The translations under genes were made by a program, and so were the position numbers. Below are positions 1-5,214 of a DNA stretch of 6,720 bases, in pieces. How positions within the stretch are numbered: position 1 is the first letter of the stretch; each line of letters starts with the position of its first letter. The DNA is taken from positions 1 through 6,720 of the forward strand of contig LCOU01000034.1 of assembly GCA_001003205.1 (NCBI GenBank), written 5' to 3'. The notes under the pieces are model-generated. The model was not told the origin of the DNA and made no database searches. It saw only the letters and a program-made list of their open reading frames with translations. Source of the stretch: Parcubacteria group bacterium GW2011_GWA2_47_8b. GTDB lineage: Bacteria > Patescibacteriota > Minisyncoccia > UBA6257 > WO2-44-18.

Positions 1-15
1 CCCGCCTCTGGCGGG
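1..15. repeat. Short GC-rich palindrome (6-bp stem, 3-nt loop)
   Basis: CCCGCC-TCT-GGCGGG is a perfect inverted repeat with a 6-bp stem and 3-nt loop. The same 6-3-6 layout recurs with a different sequence at 3386-3400, and a related 20-bp palindrome lies at 977-996. Dispersed GC-rich palindromes of this kind are, from memory, common between genes in Parcubacteria-type genomes. No T-run follows directly, so it is not a convincing terminator by itself. The left end touches the window edge, so the element may be longer. Confidence 0.6.
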
Positions 16-107
16 AATTCAGTAAGGCCAAAACGGGCTTTTTAAATTTTTATTGATTAAATTCATTTTATTTGGTAAAGTTATAGTAGTAAAACTTATT
101 CTCTATC

Positions 108-128
108 TATACTAGTATAATTATACTA
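108..128 (+). promoter_or_regulatory. Overlapping palindromic operator on the -10 box and start codon of the HTH gene
   Basis: Two perfect palindromes overlap here: TATACTAGTATA (108-119) and TAGTATAATTATACTA (113-128). Together they give three copies of one half-site, as TATACT at 108-113, AGTATA at 114-119 and TATACT at 122-127. A consensus -10 box TATAAT lies at 116-121 inside the second palindrome, which would place the transcription start at about 128, the A of the ATG. No good -35 box is visible. A repressor bound here would block RNA polymerase, so autoregulation by the adjacent HTH protein is the natural inference. Confidence 0.6.
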
Positions 129-340
129 TGAAGTCAAAAGAATTACCAACAATAGCAAGAAATATTAAGAAATACAGACAGAAACAGGGCATTTCGCAAG
201 ACAAGCTCTCAAAACTGGCTGATATTGCCTACAATGTGATTATCAAAATTGAATCCGGTGCAACGCCGAATCCAACAATTGAAACGATGGCAAAAATTGC
301 GAAGGGGTTAAGTGTTTCAATTGATGATTTAATGAAATAA
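128..340 (+). CDS. XRE/Cro-CI family helix-turn-helix transcriptional regulator
   Basis: This is a 70-residue protein made almost entirely of one XRE-type HTH domain (about residues 8-68). The helix-turn-helix core is visible as ISQDKLSKLADI followed by the recognition-helix region YNVIIKIESG, then the typical NPTIETMAKIAKGLSVSIDDLM ending split here only in description. That length and make-up are normal for stand-alone Cro-like repressors or antitoxin-like regulators. No signal or membrane segment is present. The ATG has no Shine-Dalgarno sequence, but a -10 box ends 6 nt upstream, so a leaderless mRNA is likely. The overlapping palindromes at 108-128 are the likely operator. The next gene starts 2 nt after the stop, so the two are almost certainly cotranscribed and this protein probably controls both. 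The family call is firm; the autoregulation is inferred. Confidence 0.93.
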   Translation: MKSKELPTIARNIKKYRQKQGISQDKLSKLADIAYNVIIKIESGATPNPTIETMAKIAKGLSVSIDDLMK

Positions 341-342
341 AT

Positions 343-960
343 ATGATTAAAAGTTTCAAAATTGGACAAAATTCATTAGAAGTTTCTCAAATAATAGTTA
401 AGAATTGCCCAGAAATTATTCAATTAAAATTAATATCTCATAAAGTTGAAAAAAATTGGCGACAGGTCAATAGCACATTTTCATCAAAAACCAAGAATAT
501 TTTGAGAGGATTTAATCACGACAAACCAATTAAGGAAATTGTTTATGATCGAGATAGGTTTCTTGGTTTAAATTTGGCGGGGCTAGAAAAACTTGCCGAA
601 AATGAAGCGTGGTCTTTAACATCAAAAGTTTTATGTGCCGGAAATGTATATAAACATATTCCCATGATGAATTTTCATCCAAATAATATTGACTTAAGGG
701 TTATTAAAAAAACCTTGGAATATATTTGCGGTAAAAAGAGCGGCTGCTTATTAGATAGTGGTAGATTTTTTCATTACTATGGAAATTTTTTACTTACAAA
801 TGACAAATGGATTAAATTTATGGCGGAGTTTTTAATGCCGTGCGTAGTGGTAAGTCCAAGATATATCGGGCACCGACTTCACGATGGATATTGTACACTT
901 CGACTCACGACCGAAAAATTGTATAAACCAAAATTGCCAGAAGTAATAGAAGTTTTATAA
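343..960 (+). CDS. Uncharacterised protein resembling small AEP/primase-like ('primase 1D-like') proteins
   Basis: A 205-residue soluble protein with no signal peptide or membrane segment. From memory, its C-terminal half resembles small proteins annotated as 'primase 1D-like', a divergent branch of the archaeo-eukaryotic primase fold linked to conflict systems. The visible pattern is HIPMMNFH (residues 105-112, motif I region), SGRFFHYYG (139-147, like the S-G-R-x-x-H motif II), then YIGHRLHDGYCTLRL (174-188, motif III region). Where an Asp would be expected after MM, this copy has Asn110, so metal-dependent nucleotidyl transfer may be lost or absent. The N-terminal half (1-100) is not recognised. 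The gene starts 2 nt after the HTH gene, lacks its own Shine-Dalgarno sequence, and is visibly A+T-rich compared with obg, suggesting acquisition by transfer. The alternative is a family of unknown function. The gene is secure; the homology is tentative. Confidence 0.8.
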   Translation: MIKSFKIGQNSLEVSQIIVKNCPEIIQLKLISHKVEKNWRQVNSTFSSKTKNILRGFNHDKPIKEIVYDRDRFLGLNLAGLEKLAENEAWSLTSKVLCAGNVYKHIPMMNFHPNNIDLRVIKKTLEYICGKKSGCLLDSGRFFHYYGNFLLTNDKWIKFMAEFLMPCVVVSPRYIGHRLHDGYCTLRLTTEKLYKPKLPEVIEVL

Positions 961-976
961 AGAATTTGCCGCCAAA

Positions 977-996
977 CCTGCCTGCCGGCAGGCAGG
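977..996. repeat. 20-bp perfect GC-rich palindrome (CCTG/CAGG type)
   Basis: CCTGCCTGCC followed by GGCAGGCAGG forms a perfect 20-bp self-complementary sequence in the 93-nt gap between the HTH/primase-like pair and obg. Sequences of this type are, from memory, highly repeated in Parcubacteria-type genomes. It could fold into a cruciform or an RNA hairpin, but no T-run follows, so a simple intrinsic terminator is not supported. A second short palindrome, GGAATTCC, lies just downstream at 1006-1013. Confidence 0.75.
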
Positions 997-1029
997 GGCG
1001 TGGGGGGAATTCCGCCGTTTGAAGTTAAG

Positions 1030-1053
1030 TAGAATAAGGCTTAAGGTGAGAGG
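1030..1053 (+). promoter_or_regulatory. Shine-Dalgarno region and possible -10 box of obg
   Basis: AAGGTGA at 1043-1049 lies 4 nt before the ATG at 1054 and matches the 16S anti-Shine-Dalgarno sequence well, which fixes the start. TAGAAT at 1030-1035 could be a -10 box giving a start near 1042, but no convincing -35 is present. This is one of only two genes in the window with a clear ribosome binding site. Confidence 0.5.
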
Positions 1054-2031
1054 ATGCTTATTGATGATGTAACTATTAAAGTATGTGCGGGGAAAGGCGG
1101 CAGGGGTGCCGTGGCTTTTAATAAAGATTTAATGAGTTTGGGGCCGGCTGGCGCGGACGGCGGCAATGGCGGCAGTATTTATTTCGAGGGCATTTCGGAC
1201 TTGAGCGGATTGTTGCAGTTTCGGTATAAAAAAGAAATTAGCGCCAAAAATGGAATGGACGGCCGGAGCCAATTTCGCGACGGGCAGGACGGCGAAGATT
1301 TAATTTTAAAAATTCCGGTTGGCACGGTTATTCATAAAGTTGATTCGGAAGAAGCGCAGGAAATCGTAAAAGTCGGCGAAAGGGTCATTATTGCCAAGGG
1401 CGGCCACGGCGGCAAGGGTAATTTTAAGTTTCGGGCGCCGCATCGCACCAGCCCAACAATGTTTCAGTACGGCACGCCCGGAGAAGTTTTCACTATCCGG
1501 CTGGAACTTAAACTAATCGCGGACGTCGGAATCATCGGGCTGCCCAACGCCGGAAAATCCAGTCTGTTAAATGAACTCACTAAAGCCAAAAGCAAAGTGG
1601 CAAACTACCCCTTCACAACTTTGGAGCCCAACTTGGGCGCTTATTACAAATTGATTTTGGCGGACATCCCCGGACTGATTGAGGGGGCGTCGGCCGGCAA
1701 AGGATTGGGAATAAAATTCCTGCAGCACATTGAGCGGACAAAAACCCTTTTCCATTTGATTTCCGCGGAATCGGAAAATCCAGCAAGGGATTATAAAATA
1801 ATTAAAAACGAGTTGGCGCATTACAATAAAAAATTGGCGGAAAAACCCGAATACCTGTTTTTGAGCAAAAGCGATTTGTCACAGCCGCAAGAAATAAAAC
1901 GGAAAATCGCGGTCCTCAAGAAAATCAACCCCAATACCATTGCCATCTCCACGCGCGATAAAGATAGCGTGGAAAAAGTAAAAAAGATTCTAAATAAAAT
2001 AGAATCGGAAAAAGCTGCATTTTGTAGATAG
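1054..2031 (+). CDS. obg: GTPase Obg/CgtA (ribosome-assembly GTPase), compact form
   Basis: Obg binds the 50S subunit during late assembly and links GTP state to growth control; it is near-universal in bacteria. The 325-residue product has the Gly-rich Obg fold at 1-157 (CAGKGGRGAV, DGGNGG, KGGHGGKGNF) and a G domain at about 158-320. Visible motifs are G1 GLPNAGKSS (162-170), G2 TT (188-189), G3 DIPGLIEGAS (204-213), G4 SKSD (271-274, in place of the usual NKxD) and G5 IST (298-300). The segment between PNLG and ADIPG is several residues shorter than in most Obg proteins I recall. There is no C-terminal OCT domain or acidic tail. The start is fixed by the Shine-Dalgarno sequence just upstream. 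It is probably a single-gene unit, since a new promoter follows its stop codon. Confidence 0.97.
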   Translation: MLIDDVTIKVCAGKGGRGAVAFNKDLMSLGPAGADGGNGGSIYFEGISDLSGLLQFRYKKEISAKNGMDGRSQFRDGQDGEDLILKIPVGTVIHKVDSEEAQEIVKVGERVIIAKGGHGGKGNFKFRAPHRTSPTMFQYGTPGEVFTIRLELKLIADVGIIGLPNAGKSSLLNELTKAKSKVANYPFTTLEPNLGAYYKLILADIPGLIEGASAGKGLGIKFLQHIERTKTLFHLISAESENPARDYKIIKNELAHYNKKLAEKPEYLFLSKSDLSQPQEIKRKIAVLKKINPNTIAISTRDKDSVEKVKKILNKIESEKAAFCR

Positions 2032-2050
2032 TCCTCAATTTCTGTATACT
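2022..2050 (+). promoter_or_regulatory. Probable promoter of the TM2-like gene, giving a nearly leaderless mRNA
   Basis: TATACT at 2045-2050 is a good -10 box. TTGTAG at 2022-2027, overlapping the end of obg, could be a weak -35 with a 17-nt spacer. Transcription would start near 2057, only about 3 nt before the ATG at 2060. AGGGAG at 2052-2057 looks like a Shine-Dalgarno sequence but lies 2 nt from the ATG, which is too close for ordinary use. Confidence 0.5.
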
Positions 2051-2059
2051 TAGGGAGAT

Positions 2060-2302
2060 ATGAAAAATAAAAAAATATCCGCCCTACTTTCGTTGCTGTT
2101 TCCTGGCCTCGGGCATTTTTATATCGGAAAATATGTTGACGGCGTGGTTTTTGTTCTGGGCGCCGGCTTGTTGTGGTACGCGATTTGGTACCGAAGCACC
2201 TTGCTTTTATATTTAAACAACCCACGTTCTTTTCTTGTTTGGGGAGGCCTAGTCTTTGTTTATTTGTTCTCAATCGTAGATTCCTATAGAAAAACGAAAT
2301 AA
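2060..2302 (+). CDS. Small two-helix membrane protein, TM2-domain-like
   Basis: An 80-residue integral membrane protein. After a basic start (MKNKK) comes ALLSLLFPGLGHFYIGKY, the hallmark of TM2-like small proteins: helix 1, a PGxGxFYxG turn, then VVFVLGAGLLWYAIWY, followed by a last hydrophobic stretch at about 59-73 (SFLVWGGLVFVYLFS) and the charged end DSYRKTK. These families have no agreed biochemical role and often sit in envelope operons. It is followed after only 4 nt by the gene for a membrane-anchored protein, so the two probably form one transcript and may work at the same membrane site. The first gene of this unit has its own promoter overlapping the obg end. Membrane nature is clear; function is unknown. 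Confidence 0.88.
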   Translation: MKNKKISALLSLLFPGLGHFYIGKYVDGVVFVLGAGLLWYAIWYRSTLLLYLNNPRSFLVWGGLVFVYLFSIVDSYRKTK

Positions 2303-2306
2303 ATTT

Positions 2307-3404
2307 ATGGAAAAAGGACTGCCCGCAAAAATACTTCTTATTCCGGGAATTTTGATTGTTTTAATTTTAGTCGTCTATGTCGGTTTTGGACGCGGACTTA
2401 TTCCAAGTGAGGCCGAATACCAAAAGGGTCAGGCTCGTCTTGCCGTTGCGATGAAAACCAAGCTTCCCGAGACACCGCTTCTTGAAGTTAAATATCCGAT
2501 TCAGGGCTACAGAATTCCGGGAGTAGGAGGGTTTTGCTGGATAGAATCCTCTTCCGGATTAATAAAGTATCTAGAGCCAGACATTGATTTTGACACGTTT
2601 ATTTTTTACGGAAGGCCCACTTTGATTGTGGCGGGGAGAGATAATAATGAAAGATGGGGGCCGGGGTTAAGCCAAGCGCACGCCTTTGTTGAGCTTGGCT
2701 ATACCGCATTTAGGGGCTCAACCAATCCTACCCATCTTCCGCAAAGCGTCTTTCCGGACATTGACCCGCTCAATCTGATTTACTTCAAAACCGCCCAGCA
2801 AGAACTAGATTTCATAAAAAAACTTGTTTCCGCGAAAATAATACCAACTATTGGTTACGATGGAGATTTTTCAACGGTTGTGGGTTACAACAAAGATGGG
2901 CTTTGGATTGTGAGAAGCGATCCGTCCCAAACCGACAAGGAGGGAAGAAATTTTATGACTTACCCCGTTCCTTTTGAACCGACTTTCATAACCTACAGAG
3001 AGCTTTTTAATAATTGGGGAATGGACTACCAGTTTTTCTGGTACGAGAAAACGGGTTTCCGAAAACCAGTGAGCGAGATTTACGCGGAAAATAAAAAGAA
3101 CGCACAGGAGGCCGTGAGCAATTTGAAAGCAGTGCTTGATTTTCTCCAAAGCGGAGGACGCTTAGTGGACTTTACATACGAAATAGACATTCCTTCCTCC
3201 ATATCCCTTTACAGATATTTTACCAAAAGAGGGAACACCGACATTGCCAATATTTACCTTAAAATTGCTGAAATTTATGACTTTCAGAGAGAATCCTTAG
3301 GGCCGGATTCCCGAAGAAGCCAATCAGAAGCCAGAAAATTCTACATTGAAACTCTTACAAAAGTACAGCCGTTGCTGGAGGAAGCGGCCACGAAGTGGCC
3401 CTAA
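2307..3404 (+). CDS. Membrane-anchored protein, C39/BtrH-like papain fold (tentative)
   Basis: A 365-residue protein with an N-terminal membrane segment (about 8-27) that probably leaves the rest outside the cell. GGFCWIESSSGLIKYL (74-89) places a Cys at the start of a helix as in C39-like and BtrH N-terminal papain-fold proteins. FSTVVGYNKDGLWIVRSDP (188-206) matches the later strand pair that in these families usually reads H-x-V-V-x-G-Y-D...DP. The expected His is replaced by Phe-Ser-Thr, so peptidase activity is doubtful. Residues 255-363 are helical and charged, possibly repeat-like. The gene follows the TM2-like gene by 4 nt without a Shine-Dalgarno sequence. Its last codons are supplied by the palindrome at 3386-3400. 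The gene is secure; the family is from memory and weak, and a non-catalytic or acyl-transfer role is possible. Confidence 0.82.
   Translation: MEKGLPAKILLIPGILIVLILVVYVGFGRGLIPSEAEYQKGQARLAVAMKTKLPETPLLEVKYPIQGYRIPGVGGFCWIESSSGLIKYLEPDIDFDTFIFYGRPTLIVAGRDNNERWGPGLSQAHAFVELGYTAFRGSTNPTHLPQSVFPDIDPLNLIYFKTAQQELDFIKKLVSAKIIPTIGYDGDFSTVVGYNKDGLWIVRSDPSQTDKEGRNFMTYPVPFEPTFITYRELFNNWGMDYQFFWYEKTGFRKPVSEIYAENKKNAQEAVSNLKAVLDFLQSGGRLVDFTYEIDIPSSISLYRYFTKRGNTDIANIYLKIAEIYDFQRESLGPDSRRSQSEARKFYIETLTKVQPLLEEAATKWP
3386..3400. repeat. Short palindrome (6-bp stem, 3-nt loop) overlapping a CDS end
   Basis: GGCCAC-GAA-GTGGCC is a perfect inverted repeat with the same 6-3-6 layout as the element at 1-15. 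It covers the codons for the last residues (A-T-K-W-P) of the preceding protein, whose stop codon follows at 3402-3404. No T-run follows, so Rho-independent termination is not supported. Confidence 0.65.
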
Positions 3405-3420
3405 AGACACCGTTCAAACT

Positions 3421-3448
3421 TTGACACCCCAAAGACTCGTGCTAGACT
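3421..3448 (+). promoter_or_regulatory. Promoter of the subtilase gene (consensus -35, extended -10)
   Basis: TTGACA at 3421-3426 is a perfect -35 box. TAGACT at 3443-3448 is the -10 box after a 16-nt spacer, preceded by TG-n at 3440-3442, giving an extended -10. Transcription would start near 3455, about 3 nt before the ATG at 3458, so the mRNA would be essentially leaderless. No Shine-Dalgarno sequence is present. Confidence 0.72.
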
Positions 3449-3457
3449 TTAAGTTAT

Positions 3458-4531
3458 ATGAAAAAAATAATATTTAAAATTGCGGGCGTGACAGCGATCT
3501 TCGGTTTGCTGTTCTTGGTGGCGCAGATAAGTATTTCTGCGGCACAAACTAAAAATGGCGATGGTCGCAAAATTGTTGTCTTTAAGAATGGACTAAGCGA
3601 CAGCCAGAAAGACAAAATTATTGAACGTGTGGGTGGCGTAAAATTTAAAAACCTTGATCAGATTGGCGCGAAGGCGGTGCGTTTTTCTTCGCGCGCGGCA
3701 ATAGAGATGCTAAAGACCGATCCAAATGTGGCGCGGGTTGATGATGACGTCATTGTGGAAGCGCTCGGTAAGATTTCCGCTCAACCGTCTCAGGTTTTGC
3801 CTTGGGGCGTTGATCGGATTGACGCAGAGTTAGTGTGGCCGAGTGGAAACGTTGCCGATCCGGTGAAAGTTGGAATTATTGATACGGGTATCTCCAGCAG
3901 TCACCCCGATCTTGCGGCGAACGTGAAGGGCGGCGTGAACACGATAAATCCACGCAGGAGTTGGAATGATGACAACGGACATGGCTCGCATGTCGCCGGT
4001 ATTGTTGCGGCGTTGAACAACTCTATAGGTGTTATTGGCGTGGGGCCGGCTACGAATCTTTACGCGATAAAAGTTCTGGGCGCGAGTGGTTCGGGTTATG
4101 TTTCTGACGTCATTGAGGGCATTCAATGGGCTGTGAATAATCAAATTCAGGTTATAAATATGAGTCTCGGGTCCAGTTCCGATGTCCAATCACTCCACGA
4201 CGCTGTTGTCGTGGCTAAAAACGCCGGTGTGGTGATAGTAGCTGCCGCGGGTAATTCTGGCGCGAGTGTCATCTTCCCGGCGGCCTATCCGGAAGTAATT
4301 GCCGTTTCGGCAACTGACCAAAATAACGCCATCGCCAGTTGGTCAAGCCGCGGTCCAGAAGTTGATTTGGCCGCACCTGGTGTGTCCATTTACTCCACAT
4401 ACAAAGGCACCGGCTATGCAACAATATCTGGGACGTCTATGGCCGCCCCGCATGTTGCTGGTTCGGTTGCGCTCGTTTTGGGCACGCCAGTAGGCGAGTA
4501 CGACGCCAACCTTAGTGGGCTGACGTTATAA
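3458..4531 (+). CDS. Secreted subtilisin-family serine protease (S8), short at the C-terminus
   Basis: A 357-residue preproprotease. Residues 1-29 form a Sec signal peptide (MKKIIFKIAG then a hydrophobic core ending ISAAQ). Residues 38-101 look like an inhibitor-I9 propeptide ending VARVDDDVIVEA. The catalytic domain starts near PWGVDRI (115-121). The triad is intact: Asp142 (IIDTG), His175 (NGHGSHVAG) and Ser327 (GTSMAAPHVAG), with oxyanion Asn266 (AAAGNSG). It presumably cleaves proteins outside the cell. Only 30 residues follow the catalytic Ser, against about 54 in subtilisin BPN', so the closing helix and YGxGxVNA-type end are absent. Neither other frame after about 4512 restores it: both meet stops quickly. 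A deletion or natural shortening is likely, and activity is uncertain. It has its own promoter and is 59 nt upstream of a CPBP protease gene. Confidence 0.95.
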   Translation: MKKIIFKIAGVTAIFGLLFLVAQISISAAQTKNGDGRKIVVFKNGLSDSQKDKIIERVGGVKFKNLDQIGAKAVRFSSRAAIEMLKTDPNVARVDDDVIVEALGKISAQPSQVLPWGVDRIDAELVWPSGNVADPVKVGIIDTGISSSHPDLAANVKGGVNTINPRRSWNDDNGHGSHVAGIVAALNNSIGVIGVGPATNLYAIKVLGASGSGYVSDVIEGIQWAVNNQIQVINMSLGSSSDVQSLHDAVVVAKNAGVVIVAAAGNSGASVIFPAAYPEVIAVSATDQNNAIASWSSRGPEVDLAAPGVSIYSTYKGTGYATISGTSMAAPHVAGSVALVLGTPVGEYDANLSGLTL

Positions 4532-4559
4532 AGTTGTAGACTTTTCATAGAACCTTGAA

Positions 4560-4584
4560 CTCATTCCTCTAATGAGGATGGAGG
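4560..4584 (+). promoter_or_regulatory. Hairpin plus Shine-Dalgarno sequence before the CPBP gene
   Basis: CTCATT-CCTCT-AATGAG (4560-4576) is a perfect 6-bp hairpin with a 5-nt loop. GGAGG (4580-4584) is a strong Shine-Dalgarno sequence 6 nt before TTG 4591. The loop CCTC could instead pair with GAGG at 4574-4577 or 4581-4584, so the RNA has alternative folds that expose or hide the ribosome binding site. A regulatory role is inference. No convincing promoter is seen in 4532-4590. Confidence 0.45.
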
Positions 4585-4590
4585 TGTTTG

Positions 4591-5172
4591 TTGCGTTGGT
4601 ACGCGCTACGGCATCCGTGGCTTGCGTTAAAGCGTTGGTTGTGCGACGAGCCCAGGGGTCTTGCCCAACACGTCCATCTTATTTTATCAGCTACCGCGGG
4701 TATCATGATCTGGTCGTTGGCCCTGATGTGTTTTACTATTCTGGCCGGCAAGATATTTACAAGCCGTTTAGGCATAGGTGATTATTTTTCCTTTTTTTGG
4801 GCTTGGTACAAGGCGGCTTTCATTGAAGAGTTTGTGTTTCGTTGGCTGCCGTTGGCACCTCTGCTTATTATTTTCAGAAAACGGGCCATGTTGTGGCTGA
4901 TGGTAGCATCGGTTTATTCGTCCATTTTTTTCGGCACGGCTCACTACTCTTACTATGAGGCTGACTGGCCTGGGCTATCGGGCGTGGTTCTGTCCCTTTT
5001 AAACCAAGGGGTCGGCGGCTTTGTCTGGTGCCTCGTGTTCATCAGATGCGCTCGTAAGGCCGATTATTTCTTTGTGCGGCCCATACTTACTACGACTACT
5101 GGCCACTTTCTTTTCAATATGATGGTTATTGCGATTTCAAGGGAAGTGCCCAGTACCATCTTCGCGCCCTAA
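4591..5172 (+). CDS. CPBP-family intramembrane glutamic protease (Abi/CAAX-like)
   Basis: A 193-residue polytopic membrane protein with the three CPBP motifs: EEFVFR (Glu79-Glu80...Arg84), FFGTAH (Phe114...His118) and HFLFN (His172...Asn176). These Glu and His residues form the proposed active site of Rce1-type intramembrane proteases. Bacterial members process membrane or prenyl-like substrates, bacteriocins, or have unknown targets. Hydrophobic segments lie at about 30-53, 100-117, 130-152 and 168-182. There is no ATG near the start. TTG 4588 and TTG 4591 are both in frame; 4591 is chosen because GGAGG at 4580-4584 is then 6 nt away rather than 3. The preceding in-frame stop is at 4573. It follows the subtilase gene and ends in a terminator. 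Family assignment is strong; the substrate is unknown. Confidence 0.9.
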   Translation: MRWYALRHPWLALKRWLCDEPRGLAQHVHLILSATAGIMIWSLALMCFTILAGKIFTSRLGIGDYFSFFWAWYKAAFIEEFVFRWLPLAPLLIIFRKRAMLWLMVASVYSSIFFGTAHYSYYEADWPGLSGVVLSLLNQGVGGFVWCLVFIRCARKADYFFVRPILTTTTGHFLFNMMVIAISREVPSTIFAP

Positions 5173-5193
5173 TTGACATTGGGGCGCTTTTTT
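5164..5193 (+). terminator. Intrinsic terminator of the CPBP gene, with a promoter inside it
   Basis: GCGCCC (5164-5169) pairs with GGGCGC (5182-5187), followed at once by six Ts (5188-5193). The 12-nt loop contains the CPBP stop codon (TAA 5170-5172) and the -35 box of the next gene. This is a standard Rho-independent layout with a rather short stem. Confidence 0.75.
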
Positions 5194-5201
5194 AGTATAA
5201 T
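5173..5201 (+). promoter_or_regulatory. Perfect consensus sigma70-type promoter of tsaC-tgt
   Basis: TTGACA (5173-5178) and TATAAT (5196-5201) are separated by exactly 17 nt. Both hexamers are perfect consensus. Transcription should start near 5208, giving a leader of about 7 nt before ATG 5215 with no Shine-Dalgarno sequence. The -35 lies in the loop of the upstream terminator and the T-run lies in the spacer. Confidence 0.88.
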
Positions 5202-5214
5202 GAAGCCAAGTTTT

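Noticed and set aside
24..50. Possible weak terminator (AAGGCC...GGGCTT followed by T-rich sequence)
   Set aside because: The stem has a central mismatch and the upstream gene is not in the window, so it cannot be supported.
1567..2273. Minus-strand open frames across obg and the TM2-like gene
   Set aside because: They lie opposite clear coding sequence, show no domain pattern, and have low-complexity shadow-like composition.
4299..4493. Alternative + frame inside the subtilase gene as a frameshifted continuation
   Set aside because: It overlaps the conserved catalytic Ser region of the true frame and does not encode the missing C-terminal part.
4572..4781. Overlapping + strand frame with ATG and good Shine-Dalgarno context before the CPBP gene
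   Set aside because: Its product has no CPBP motif, membrane pattern or recognisable domain; the frame starting at 4588/4591 carries all three CPBP motifs.
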